From contig KV908716.1 in assembly GCA_002005505.1 (NCBI GenBank), forward strand, positions 2,409 to 55,786: a stretch of 53,378 bases of DNA, read 5' to 3'. Positions 40,247 through 53,100 of this stretch are shown piece by piece (the stretch's first letter is position 1; every line of letters starts with the position of its first letter). The notes beneath the pieces are model-generated. The model searched no databases and was not told the origin of the DNA. It saw nothing but the letters and a program-made list of their open reading frames with translations. A program made the translations under genes and the position numbers. The stretch is from Botryococcus braunii. Taxonomy: Eukaryota > Chlorophyta > Trebouxiophyceae.

Positions 40247-41845
40247 GTGCCCGGATGGGTTCACCATGTGGTGCCTCGAGGGGGGTTAAAAAACCTAAGT
40301 AATGGGATCCCTGAGAAGGATCATCTTCTAAGGGATGGGCGTAAAAGACAAAGAGCGAAGTTGGTCGCTAAAGATGGTTACTGGTTCCGTGGAAAGGCAA
40401 TGTATGTTCCCGAAATGGCAGATGGTAAAGATAAAGAGCTCAAAGAAGCCATTCTCAAAGAAAACCATGAAGTGCCACAGGCAGGCCATGTGGGCCGGAC
40501 TAAAATGTTGGAGAAAATACAACGGTATTTTTGGTGGCCGAAGCTGAGGGAAGGTGTTGAAGATTTTCTTCGCGTTTGTGATGCGTGCCAGCGCAACAAG
40601 GTGGATACCTCACTGCCAGCTGGTTTGCTGCAGCCTCTACCAATTCCTTCACGAAAGTGGGAAAGCATCTCTATGGATTTTATTACTGACTTACCCAAAA
40701 CAGTAAACGGGAATGATGCTATCCTTGTGGTTGTGGACAGACTGTCTAAATATGCGCATTTCATCCCAACAACTGATCAGCTGTCTGCTGAAGGTCTTGC
40801 TGATGTGTTTGTGGATCGTGTGTTTAAGCTGCACGGTATGCCTAAAGAGGTGTTGACTGATCGCGGTACGGTGTTCACGAGTGCCTTCACTAAAGCGTTG
40901 TTTAAAAGTTTGGGCACGAGGTCTGTCTTTTCAACGGCTTATCATCCACAGACTGATGGACAAATTGAGCGTGTGAATCGCATTGTGGAAGACATGTTGA
41001 GGCATTATGTTAGCCCTACCCAACATGATTGGGATGTGCATGTGCCAGCCGCAGAATTTGCTTATAACAATGCTTATCAAGAATCCGTTCGCACAACTCC
41101 CTTCCGATTGGTGTATGGGGAGGATCCTATTGAGCCGTTTGCAGTGATTTCTGGGACCACTTTTCCGTCGGCTAAAAGATTTGCTATAAAGTTGCATGAT
41201 GATCTTGCGTTAGCGAAGCGCAACCTGATTGAGGCACAAGATAGGCAGCGCACTTATGCTAACCAGGGGCGCAGACATGTTGAGCATGAAGTTGGGGAAG
41301 AAGTACTATTGTCCACTAAGAATATTCGTTGGAAGCATCCTGGCACCAAGAAGTTTTTGCCTCGTTTCATTGGGCCATTCAAGATTTTGGCTAGAATTGG
41401 TGCTGTTGCATATAGGCTGGAGTTGCCTGATGAATACACCATTCACAATGTGTTTCATGTGTCGCTGTTGAAGCCATATCATAAGGGTGTCAATGTGGCT
41501 CCCTCACCTCCGCCAGATTGGATTGATGGTGATTGGGAATACGAGGTGGAGTGTATTTTGATGCATCGAGAGAAGAAGGCTGCCCAGCATGCGCCGAAGA
41601 AAGAATACTTGGTAAAATGTAAAGGCTACGGGCCTGAGCGTAACTCATGGGAACCAGAAGCAGGATTAATAGAACATGCCCAAGAGGTTGTCCAGGAGTA
41701 CTGGCCTGGTCGCGCTCTCAATGAGAAGGTGGGAACAAGGAAGCGCACGAAAGGTGTCGCGGCTGCAGGCAACGGTACTAAGAAGCGAAGTAATGCGCAT
41801 GCCTCAGCAACTACGAATACTGCGCCTAAGAAGAGGCGGAATTAG
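40247..41845 (+). CDS. Gypsy-C integrase with chromodomain
   Basis: Open frame without a clear ATG at its head (first codon GTG), so it was probably made as part of pol. It has the HHCC finger (HEVPQAGHVGRTK...CDACQRNK), the catalytic Asp (ISMDFITDLP), Asp (LTDRGTVFTSAF) and Glu (DGQIERVNRIV), and the C-terminal RFIGPFKI. The chromodomain is YEVECILMHREKKA...YLVKCKGYGPERNSWEPEAGL. A Lys/Arg-rich tail, PKKRRN, resembles a nuclear signal. It keeps the canonical residues except Cys for Trp in the usual VKWKGY box. Confidence 0.92.
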   Translation: MPGWVHHVVPRGGLKNLSNGIPEKDHLLRDGRKRQRAKLVAKDGYWFRGKAMYVPEMADGKDKELKEAILKENHEVPQAGHVGRTKMLEKIQRYFWWPKLREGVEDFLRVCDACQRNKVDTSLPAGLLQPLPIPSRKWESISMDFITDLPKTVNGNDAILVVVDRLSKYAHFIPTTDQLSAEGLADVFVDRVFKLHGMPKEVLTDRGTVFTSAFTKALFKSLGTRSVFSTAYHPQTDGQIERVNRIVEDMLRHYVSPTQHDWDVHVPAAEFAYNNAYQESVRTTPFRLVYGEDPIEPFAVISGTTFPSAKRFAIKLHDDLALAKRNLIEAQDRQRTYANQGRRHVEHEVGEEVLLSTKNIRWKHPGTKKFLPRFIGPFKILARIGAVAYRLELPDEYTIHNVFHVSLLKPYHKGVNVAPSPPPDWIDGDWEYEVECILMHREKKAAQHAPKKEYLVKCKGYGPERNSWEPEAGLIEHAQEVVQEYWPGRALNEKVGTRKRTKGVAAAGNGTKKRSNAHASATTNTAPKKRRN

Positions 41846-42272
41846 ACACGGAGAGGCGATCTTTTCCTTCACTTGTTTGTTGCGGGTACAGCATTGCTGC
41901 CCGCCGGGGGGAGGGAGAAGGGCTTAGTTGCTCCCCGTGTGTCACCCCGTTGTTATACAAGTGGGAAGTTCAGTACGGTGAGCTGTATCGCGCGCGCATG
42001 ATGTTAAGTGTAGATCATCGATCCACTTTGAAGCCCGCCATGACAATTTCAAGCAATGAATGATGATGAACAAAGCTCACTGACGTACCCTGGCGTACCT
42101 CACCATTGGAGGCTCAACAAACTTGTCGCCAAAGCTATATGTGTAAAAAAATATTGTTGCTCTAGTGTAGACGGCTTGTAAACTGCTTGTGGAACTCTTA
42201 CCTTATAGAGTCTTGCTCGTGATGACTGCTCTGATGTGAGCGAGGACACTCCCATGTAGGGGAGGGGGAAGT
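41846..42272 (+). other. Gypsy-C 3' untranslated region
   Basis: Non-coding. A G-rich patch pairs with a downstream C run (gccgccggggggaggg ... ctccccg, 41900-41937). The GGGTG/CACCC hairpin of families A and B is not seen. It ends in the polypurine tract. Confidence 0.6.
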
Positions 42273-42471
42273 TGTAACGGCAGGAAGCTGCCAGGTCCAA
42301 TGCCAGGATTTCAGGCAGGAAGTTGCCAGGTCCTGAAATGAAGGCTCTGGAAAGTGGCACGCGTCTTGGCGTCGAAGGAAGTCCCGGTGCTGACCGGCTT
42401 GTAACAGATTCCGCTGAATGCTCTAACCTGACTGGTGTCTCGTCTCTCTCTCTCTTCCTTTGCCACTATAA
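42273..42471 (+). repeat. 3' LTR of gypsy-C
   Basis: Starts TGTAACGGCAGGAAGCTGCC and ends GCCACTATAA. It resembles 36086-36290 with a cluster of differences around 42298-42312. Satellite sequence (cttgcatgttgg) follows directly. Confidence 0.88.
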
Positions 42472-44147
42472 CTTGCATGTTGGATGGGGGCCAATGGGCT
42501 TGGCATGCATGCCCCACTTGGGGGGGGGGGGGGGGGGAATTGGCTACTTCCTTCAAATGGTGGCCACATCCTTCAAGCCATGCTCATTTGGCTTAGTACT
42601 TCTTTTACATTCTTCACATATCATAAAGAGTCTAGAAAGGCATTGCAAGTAAATGTATTGGTTGACTTGCATGTTGGATGGGGGCCAATGGGCTTGGTAT
42701 GCATGCCCCAATAGGGGGGGACTTGGCTACTTCCTTCTAATGGTGGCCACATCCTTCGAGCCATGCTCATTTGGCTTGCTAATTCATTTACATTATTCAC
42801 ATATCATACAGAAACTAGTAAGGCATTGGAAGTAGTTGTATTTATTTACTTGCATGTTGGATGGGGGCCAATGGGCTTGGCATGCATGCCCCACTAGGGG
42901 AGGGGGGGGACTTGGCTACTTCCTTCTAATGGTGGCCACATCCTTCAAGCCATGCTCATTTGGCTTAGTACTTCTTTTACATTCTTCACATGTCATAAGG
43001 AGTCTAGTAAGGCATTAAAAGTAGTTGTAATGATTGACTTGCATATTGGATGGGGGCCAATGGGCTTGGCATGCATGCCCCACTAGGGGGGGACTTGGCT
43101 ACTTCCTACTAATGGTGGCCACATCCTTCGAGCCATGCTCATTTGGCTTAGTACTTCATTTACATTCTTCACATATCATACAGAGTCTAATAAGGCATTG
43201 GAAGTAGTTGTATTTATTTACTTGCATGTTGGATGGGGGCCAATAGGCTTGGCATGCATGCCCCACTTGGGGGGGACTTGGCAACTTCCTTCAAATGGTG
43301 CCCAAATCCTTTAAGGCATGCTCATTTGGCTTGGTACATCTTTAAAATTCTTCAAATGTCATAAAGAGTCTAGTAAGGCATTAAAAGTAGATGAAATGGT
43401 TGACTTGCATGTTGGATGGGGGCCAATGGGCTTGGCATGCATGCCCCACTTGGGGGGGGAATTGGCTACTTCCTTCAAATGGTGGCCACATCCTACAAGC
43501 CATGCTCATTTAGCTTAGTACTTGTTTTACATTCTTCACATAACATATAGAGTCTAGTAAGGCATTGGAAGTAGATGTAATGGTTGACTTGCATGTTGGA
43601 TGGGGGCCAATGGGCTTGGCATGCATGCCCCACTAACTGGGGGACTTGGCTACTTCCTTCTAATGGTCGCCACATCCTTCAACCAATGCTCATTTGGCTT
43701 AGTACATCTTTTAAATTCTTGACATATCAAAAAGAGACTAGCAAGGCATTGGAAAAAGATGTATTGGTTGACTTGCATGTTGGATGGGGGCCAATGGGCT
43801 TGGCATGCATGCCCCACTAGGGGGGGGGACTTGGCTACTTCCTTCTAATGGTGGCCACATCCTTCAACCAATGCTCATTTGGCTTAGTACTTCTTTTACA
43901 TTCTTCACATAACATAAAATGTCTAGTAAGGCATTGGAAGTAGTTGTATTTATTTATTTGCATGTTGGATGGGGGCCAATGGGCTTGGCATGCATGCCCC
44001 ACTAGGGGGGGGGGGGGGGCTTGGCTACATCCTTCAAATTGTAACCACATCCTTCAAACCGTGCTCATTTGGCTTAGTACTTCCTTTTTAATTCTTCACG
44101 TATCATACAGAGTCTAGTAAGGCATTGGAAGTAGATGTAATGGTTGA

Positions 44148-45635
44148 CTTGCATGTTGGATGGGGGCCAATGGGCTTGGCATGCATGCCCCACTAGGGGG
44201 GGGACTTGGCTACTTCCTTCAAATGGTGGCCACATCCTTCAAGCAATGCTCAGTTGGCTTAGTACTTCTTTCACATTCTTCACATATAATAAAGAGTCTA
44301 GTAAGGCATTGGAAGTAGTTTTATTTATTCACTTGCATGTTGGATGGGGGCCATTAATGGGCTTGGCATGCATGCCCCACTACGGGGGGGACTTGGCTAC
44401 TTCCTTCTAATGGTGGTTACATCCTTCAACCCATGCTCATTTGGCTTAGTACGTCTTTTACATTCTTCACATATCATAGAGAGTCTAGTAAGGCAGTAGA
44501 AGTAGTTGGATTTATTCACTTGCATGTTGGATGGGGGCCAATGGGCTTGGCATGCATGCCCCACTGGGGGGGGGGGGGGGCTTGGCTACTTCCTTCAAAT
44601 GGTGACCACATCCTTTAAACCGTGCTCATTTGGCTTGGTACTTCATTTAAGTATTTCACATATCATACAGAGTCTAGTAAGGCATTGGAAGTAGTTGTAT
44701 TTATTCACTTGCATGTTGGATGGGGGCCAATGGGCTTGGCATGCATGCCCCACTAGCTGGGGGACTTGGCTACTTCCTTCAAATTGTAACCACATCCTTC
44801 AAACCGTGCTCATTTGGCTTAGTACTTCTTTTTAATTCTTCACATATCATACAGAGTCTAGTAAGGCATTGGAAGTAGATGTAATGGTTGACTTGCATGT
44901 TGGATGGGGGCCAATGGGCTTGGCATGCATGCCCCACTAGGGGGGGGGACTTGGCTACTTCCTTCAAATGGTGGCCACATCCTTAAAGCCATGCTCTGTT
45001 GGCTTAGTACTTCTTTCACATTCTTCACATATAATAAAAGGTCTAGTAAGGCATTGGAAGAAGTTGTATTTATTCACTTGCATGTTGGATGGGGGCCATT
45101 AATGGGCTTGGCATGCATGCCCCACTACGGGGGGGACTTGGCTACTTCCTTCTAATGGTGGTTACATCCTTCAACCCATGCTCATTTGGCTAAGAACGTC
45201 TTTCAAATTCTTCACATATAATAAAGAGTCTAGTAAGGCAGTGGAAGTAGTTGGATTTATTCACTTGCATGTTGGATGGGGGCCAATGGGCTTGGCATGC
45301 ATGCCCCACTAGGGGGGGGGGGGGCTTGGCTACTTCCTTCAAATGGTGACCACATCCTTCAAACCGTGCTCATTTGGCTTGGTACTTCATTTAATTATTT
45401 CACATATCATACAGAGTCTAGTAAGGCATTGGAAGTAGTTGTATTTATTCACTTGCATGTTGGATGGGGGCCAATGGGCTTGGCATGCATGCCCCACTAG
45501 GGGGGGGACTTGGCTACTTCCTTCTAATGGTGGCCACATCCTTCAACCAATGCTCATTTGGCTTAGTACTTCTTTTACATTCTTCACATAACATAAAATG
45601 TCTACTAAGGCATTGGAAGTAGTTGTATTTATTTA
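44148..45635 (+). repeat. Higher-order repeat: two 744-bp four-unit blocks
   Basis: Units starting at 44148, 44332, 44519 and 44708 recur at 44892, 45077, 45264 and 45452, each offset by 744-745 bp. They share private variants: ccattaatggg and cactacgggg in the second unit, ggtggttacatcc with tacgtc or aacgtc, then ttggatttattc in the third. The block shows group-wise amplification. Confidence 0.85.
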
Positions 45636-45818
45636 CTTGCATGTTGGATGGGGGCCAATGGGCTTGGCATGCATGCCCCACTAGGGGGGGACTTGGCTAC
45701 TTCCTTCAAATGGTGGCCACATCCCTCAAGCCATGCTCATTTGGCTTAGTATTTTTTTTACATTCTTCAAATGTCATAAGGAGTCTAGTAAGGCATTGGA
45801 AGTAGATGTAATGATTGA

Positions 45819-47128
45819 CTTGCATGTTGGATGGGGGCCAATGGGCTTGGCGTGCGTGCCCCAATAGGGGGGGACTTGGCTACTTCCTTCTAATGGTGGC
45901 CACATCCTTCGAGCCATGCTCATTTGGCTTAGTAATTCATTTACATTCTTCACATATCATACAGAGTCTAGTAAGGCATTGGAAGTAGTTGTATTTATTT
46001 ACTTGCATGTTGGATGGGGGCCAATGGGCTTGGCATGCATGCCCCACTAGGGGAGGGGGGGACTTGGCTACTTCCTTCCAATGGTGGCCACATCCTTCAA
46101 GCCATGCTCATTTAGCTTAGTAATTCTTTACAATCTTCACATAACATATAGAGTCTAGTGAGGCATTGAAAGTAGATAAAATGGTTGACTTGCATGTTGG
46201 ATGTTGGCCAATGGGCTTGGCATGCATGCCCCACTAGGGGGGGGATTTGGCTACTTCCTTCTAATGGTGGCCACATCCTTCAAGCCATGCTCATTTGGCT
46301 TAATACTTCTTTTAAATTCTTAACATGTCATAAAGAGTCTAGTAAGGCATTGGTAGTAGTTGTATTTATTTACTTGCATGTTGGATGGGGGCCAATAATG
46401 GGCTTGGCATGCATGCCCCACTACGGGGGGGACTTGGCTACTTCCTTCTAATGGTGGTTACATCCTTCAACCCATGCTCATTTGGCTTGGTACGTCTTTT
46501 AAATTCTTCACATGTCATAAAGAGTCTTGTAAGGCATTGGTAGTAGTTGTATTCATTTATTTGCATGTTGGATGGGGGCCATTAATGGGCTTGGCATGCA
46601 TGCCCCACTAGGGGGGGGACTTGGCTACTTCCTGCAAATGGTGGCCACATCCTTCGAGCCATGCTCATTTGGCTTAGTACTTTTTTACATTCTTCAAATG
46701 TCATAAGGAGTCTAGTAAGGCATTGGAAGTAGATGTAATGATTGACTTGCATGTTGGATGGGGGCCAATGGGCTTGGCGTGCATGCCCCAATAGGGGGGG
46801 ACTTGGCTACTTCCTTCTAATGGTGGCCACATCCTTCGAGCCATGCTCATTTGGCTTAGTAATTCATGTACATTCTTCACATATCATACAGAGTCTAGTA
46901 AGGCATTGGAATTAGTTGTAGATATATACTTGCATGTTGGATGGGGGCCAATGGGCTTGGCATGCATGCCCCACTAGGGGGGGGGGACTTGGCTACTTCC
47001 TTCCAATGGTGGCCACATCCTTCAAGCCATGCTCATTTAGCTTAGTAATTCTTTACAATCTTCACATAACATATAGAGTCTAGTGAGGCATTGAAGTAGA
47101 TAAAATGGTTGACTTGCATGTTGGATGT
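45819..47128 (+). repeat. Second higher-order pattern, five-unit period of about 927 bp
   Basis: The variant unit with ggcgtgcgtgccccaatag at 45819 recurs (ggcgtgcatgccccaatag) at 46746. The following units with ttagcttagtaattctttacaatc and tgttggatgttg recur at the same offset. This period differs from the four-unit block just upstream. Confidence 0.75.
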
Positions 47129-50100
47129 TGTCCAATGGGCTTGGCATGCATGCCCCACTTGGGGGGGGACTTGGCTACTTCCATCTAATGGTGGCCACAT
47201 CCTTCAAGCCATGCTCATTTGGCTTAGTACCTATTTTAAATCTTCACATACATAAAGAGTCTAGTAAGGCATTGGAAGTAGTTGTATTTATTACTTGCAT
47301 GTTGGATGGGGGCCAATGGGCTTGGCATGCATGCCCCATTATGGGGGGGATTGGCTACTTCCTTCAATGGTGGCCACATCCTTCAAGCCATGCTCAGTTT
47401 GGCTTAGTACTTCTTTTACATTCTTCACATATCATAAAGAGTTAGTAAGGCATTGGAAGTAGTTGTATGTTTTACTTGCATGTTGGATGGGGGCCAATGG
47501 GCTTGGCATGCATGCCCCACTAGGGGGGGACTTGGCTACTTCCTTCTAATGGTGGTTACATCCTTCAACCCATGCTCATTTGGCTTAGTACGTCTTTTAC
47601 ATTCTTCACATATCATAGAGAGTCTAGTAAGGCAGTGGAAGTAGTTGGATTTATTCACTTGCATGTTGGATGGGGGCCAATGGGCTTGGCATGCATGCCC
47701 CACTGGGGGGGGGCTTGGCTACTTCCTTCAAATGGTGACCACATCCTTTAACCGTGCTCATTTGGCTTGTACTTCATTTAATTTTCACATATCATACAGA
47801 GTCTAGTAAGGCATTGGAAGTAGTTGTATTGATTCACTTGCATGTTGGATGGGGGCCAATGGGCTTGGCATGCATGCCCCACTAGCTGGGGGGACTTGGC
47901 TACTTCCTTCTAATGGTAACCACATCCTTCAAACCTGCTCATTTGGCTTAGTACTTCTTTTAATTCTTCACATATCATACAGAGTCTAGTAAGGCATTGG
48001 AAGTAGATGTATTGTTGACTTGCATGTTGGATGGGGGCCAATGGGCTTGGCATGCATGCCCCACTAGGGGGGGGACTTGGCTACTTCCTTCAAATGGTGG
48101 CCACATCCTTAAGCCATGCTCTGTTGGCTTAGTACTTCTTTTACATTCTTCACATATAATAAAAGTCTAGTAAGGCATTGGGAGTAGTTGTATTATGACT
48201 TGCATGTTGGATGGGGGCCAATGGGCTTGGCATGCATGCCCCACTAGGGGGGGGACTTGGCTACTTCCTTCTAATGGTGGTTACATCCTTCAACCATGCT
48301 CATTTGGCTTAGACGTCTTTTACATTCTTCACATATAATAAAGAGTCTAGTAAGGCATGGAAGTAGTTGATTTATGACTTGCATGTTGGATGGGGGCCAA
48401 TGGGCTTGGCATGCATGCCCCACTAGGGGGGGGACTTGGCTACTTCCTTCAATGGTGGCCACATCCTTCAAGCCGTGCTCATTTGGCTTGTACTTCATTT
48501 AATTTTCACATATCATACAGAGTCTAGTAAGGCATTGGAAGTAGTTGTATTATTCACTTGCATGTTGGATGGGGGCCAATGGGCTTGGCATGCATGCCCC
48601 ACTAGGGGGGGGACTTGGCTACTTCCTTCTAATGGTGGCCACATCCTTCAACCATGCTCATTTGGCTTAGTACTTCTTTTACATTCTTCACATATCATAA
48701 AAGTCTAGTAAGGCATTGGAGTAGTTGTATTGATTGACTTGCATGTTGGATGGGGGCCAATGGGCTTGGCATGCATGCCCCACTAGGGGGGGGACTTGGC
48801 TACTTCCTTCTAATGGTGGCCACATCCTTCAAGCCATGCTCATTTGGCTTAGTACTTCTTTACATTCTTCAATATCATAAAAGTCTAGTAAGGCATTGGA
48901 GTAGTTGTATTGATTGACTTGCATGTTGGATGGGGGCCAATGGGCTTGGCATGCATGCCCCATAGGGGGGGACTTGGCTACTTCCTTCTAATGGTGGCCA
49001 CATCCTTCAGCCATGCTCATTTGGCTTAGTATTCATTTACATTCTTCACATATCATACAGAGTCTAGTAAGGCATTGGAAGTAGTTGTATTGATTACTTG
49101 CATGTTGGATGGGGGCCAATGGGCTTGGCATGCATGCCCCACTAGGGGGGGGGACTGGCTACTTCCTTCTAATGGTGGCCACATCCTTCAAGCCATGCTC
49201 ATTTGGCTTAGTACTTCTTTTCATTCTTCACATATCATAAAGAGTCTAGTAAGGCATGGAAGTAGATGTAATGGTTGACTTGCATGTTGGATGGGGCCAA
49301 TGGGCTTGGCATGCATCCCCACTAGGGGGGGGACTGGGCTACTTCCATCTAATGGTGGCCACATCCTTCAAGCCATGCTCATTTGGCTTAGTACTTCTTT
49401 TACATTCTTCACATATCATAAAAGTCTAGTAAGGCATGGAGTAGTTGTATTGATTGACTTGCATGTTGGATGGGGGCCAATGGGCTTGGCATGCATCCCC
49501 ACTAGGGGGGGACTTGGCTACTTCCTTCTAATGGTGGCCACATCCTTCAACCATGCTCATTTGGCTTAGTACTTCTTTTCATTCTTCACATATCATAAAA
49601 GTCTAGTAAGGCATGGAGTAGTTGTATTGATTGACTTGCATGTTGGATGGGGGCCAATGGGCTTGGCATGCATCCCCACTAGGGGGGGGACTGGGCTACT
49701 TCCTCTAATGGTGGCCACATCCTTCAAGCCATGCTCATTTGGCTTAGTACTTCTTTTACATTCTTCACATATCATAAAAGTCTAGTAAGGCATGGAAGTA
49801 GTTGTATTGATGACTTGCATGTTGGATGGGGGCCAATGGGCTTGGCAGCATGCCCCACTAGGGGGGGGACTTGGCTACTTCCTTCTAATGGTGGCCACAT
49901 CCTTCAAGCCATGCTCATTTGGCTTAGTACTTCTTTACATTCTTCACATATCATACAAGTCTAGTAAGGCATGGAAGTAGTTGTATTGATGACTTGCATG
50001 TTGGATGGGGGCCAATGGGCTTGGCATGCATGCCCCACTAGGGGGGGGACTTGGCTACTTCCATCTAATGGTGGCCACATCCTTCAAGCCATGCTCATTT

Positions 50101-53100
50101 GGCTTAGTACTTCTTTTAATCTTCACATATCATAAAGAGTCTAGTAAGGCATTGGAAGTAGTTGTATTGATTGACTTGCATGTTGGATGGGGGCCAATGG
50201 GCTTGGCATGCATGCCCCACTAGGGGGGGGACTTGGCTACTTCCTTCTAATGGTGGCCACATCCTTCAAGCCATGCTCATTTGGCTTAGTACTTCTTTTA
50301 CATTCTTCACATATCATAAAGAGTCTAGTAAGGCATTGGAAGTAGTTGTATTGATTGACTTGCATGTTGGATGGGGGCCAATGGGCTTGGCATGCATGCC
50401 CCACTAGGGGGGGGACTTGGCTACTTCCTTCTAATGGTGGCCACATCCTTCAAGCCATGCTCATTTGGCTTAGTACTTCTTTTACATTCTTCACATATCA
50501 TAAAAGTCTAGTAAGGCATTGGAAGTAGTTGTATTGATTGACTTGCATGTTGGATGGGGGCCAATGGGCTTGGCATGCATGCCCCAATAGGGGGGGACTT
50601 GGCTACTTCCTTCTAATGGTGGCCACATCCTTCAAGCCATGCTCATTTGGCTTAGTACTTCTTTTACATTCTTCACATATCATAAAGAGTCTAGTAAGGC
50701 ATTGGAAGTAGTGTATTGTTGACTTGCATGTTGGATGGGGGCCAATGGGCTTGGCATGCATGCCCCACTAGGGGGGGGGACTTGGGCTACTTCCTTCTAA
50801 TGGTGGCCACATCCTTCAAGCCATGCTCATTTGGCTTGTACTTCTTTTACATTCTTCACATATCATAAAGAGTCTAGTAAGGCATTGGAGTAGTTGTATT
50901 ATTACTTGCATGTTGGATGGGGGCCAATGGGCTTGGCATGCATGCCCCACTAGGGGGGGACTTGGCTACTTCCTTCTAATGGTGGCCACATCCTTCAAGC
51001 CATGCTCATTTGGCTTAGTACTTCTTTTACATTCTTCACATATCATAACAGAGTCTAGTAAGGCATTGGAAGTAGATGTAATGGTTGACTTGCATGTTGG
51101 ATGGGGCCAATGGGCTTGGCATGCATGCCCCACTAGGGGGGGGACTTGGCTACTTCCTTCTAATGGTGGCCACATCCTTCAAGCCATGCTCATTTGGCTT
51201 AGTACTTCTTTTAATTCTTCACATATCATAAGAGTCTAGTAAGGCATTGGAAGTAGTTGTATTGATTACTTGCATGTTGGATGGGGCCAATGGGCTTGGC
51301 ATGCATGCCCCACTAGGGGGGGGATTGGCTACTTCCTTCTAATGGTGGCCACATCCTTCAAGCCATGCTCATTTGGCTTAGTACTTCTTTTACATTCTTC
51401 ACATATCATAAAGAGTCTAGTAAGGCATTGGAGTAGTTGTATTTATTACTTGCATGTTGGATGGGGGCCAATGGGCTTGGCATGCATGCCCCACTAGGGG
51501 GGGGACTTGGCTACTTCCTTCTAATGGTGGCCACATCCTTCAAGCCATGCTCATTTGGCTTAGTACTTCTTTTACATTCTTCACATATCATAAAGAGTCT
51601 AGTAAGGCAATGGAAGTAGTTGTATGATTGACTTGCATGTTGGATGGGGCCAATGGGCTTGGCATGCATGCCCCACTAGGGGGGGGACTTGGCTACTTCC
51701 TTCTAATGGTGGCCACATCCTTCAAGCCATGCTCATTTGGCTTAGTACTTCTTTTACATCTTCACATATCATAAAGAGTCTAGTAAGGCATTGGAAGTAG
51801 TTGTATTGATTGACTTGCATGTTGGATGGGGCCAATGGGCTTGGCATGCATGCCCCACTAGGGGGGGGACTTGGCTACTTCCATCTAATGGTGGCCACAT
51901 CCTTCAAGCCATGCTCATTTGGCTTAGTACTTCTTTTACATCTTCACATATCATAAAGAGTCTAGTAAGGCATTGGAAGTAGTTGTATTGATTACTTGCA
52001 TGTTGGATGGGGGCCAATGGGCTTGGCATGCATCCCCACTAGGGGGGGACTTGGCTACTTCCTTCTAATGGTGGCCACATCCTTCAAGCCATGCTCATTT
52101 GGCTTAGTACTTCTTTTACATTCTTCAAATATCATAAGAGTCTAGTAAGGCATTGGAGTAGATGTATGATTGACTTGCATGTTGGATGGGGGCCAATGGG
52201 CTTGGCATGCATGCCCCACTAGGGGGGGACTTGGCTACTTCCTTCTAATGGTGGCCACATCCTTCAAGCCATGCTCATTTGGCTTAGTACTTCTTTACAT
52301 TCTTCACATATCATAACAAGTCTAGTAAGGCATTGGAAGTAGTTGTATTGATGACTTGCATGTTGGATGGGGGCCAATGGGCTTGGCAGCATGCCCCACT
52401 AGGGGGGGGACTGGCTACTTCCTTCTAATGGTGGCCACATCCTTCAAGCCATGCTCATTTGGCTTAGTACTTCTTTACATTCTTCACATATCATAAAGAG
52501 TCTAGTAAGGCATTGGAAGTAGTGTATGATTGACTTGCATGTTGGATGGGGGCCAATGGGCTTGGCATGCATGCCCCAATAGGGGGGGACTTGGCTACTT
52601 CCTTCTAATGGTGGCCACATCCTTCAGCCATGCTCATTTGGCTTAGTACTTCTTTTACATTCTTCACATATCATAAAGAGTCTAGTAAGGCATTGGAAGT
52701 AGATGTATTGGTTGACTTGCATGTTGGATGGGGGCCAATGGGCTTGGCATGCATGCCCCACTAGGGGGGGGGGATTGGGCTACTTCCTTCTAATGGTGGC
52801 CACATCCTTCAAGCCATGCTCATTTGGCTTGGTACTTCTTTTACATTCTTCACATGTCATAAAGAGTCTAGTAAGGCATTGGAGTAGTTGTATTTATTTA
52901 CTTGCATGTTGGATGGGGGCCAATGGGCTTGGCATGCATGCCCCACTAGGGGGGGACTTGGCTACTTCCTTCTAATGGTGGCCACATCCTTCAAGCCATG
53001 CTCATTTGGCTTAGTACGTCTTTTACATTCTTCACATATCATAAAGAGTCTAGTAAGGCATTGAAGTAGATGAAATGGTTGACTTGCATGTTGGATGTTG

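Larger units (their letters stand above)
36086..42471 (+). mobile_element. Gypsy-C, chromovirus abutting the satellite array
   Basis: LTRs of about 205 bp (36086-36290) and 199 bp (42273-42471) start TGTAACGGCAGG and end GCCACTATAA. PBS TGGTATCGGCGAG is at 36293; the polypurine tract GGGGAGGGGGAA lies just before 42273. Three long frames inside. The flanks do not match: the left is a chromodomain scrap and the right is satellite. No target duplication is visible. Confidence 0.9.
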
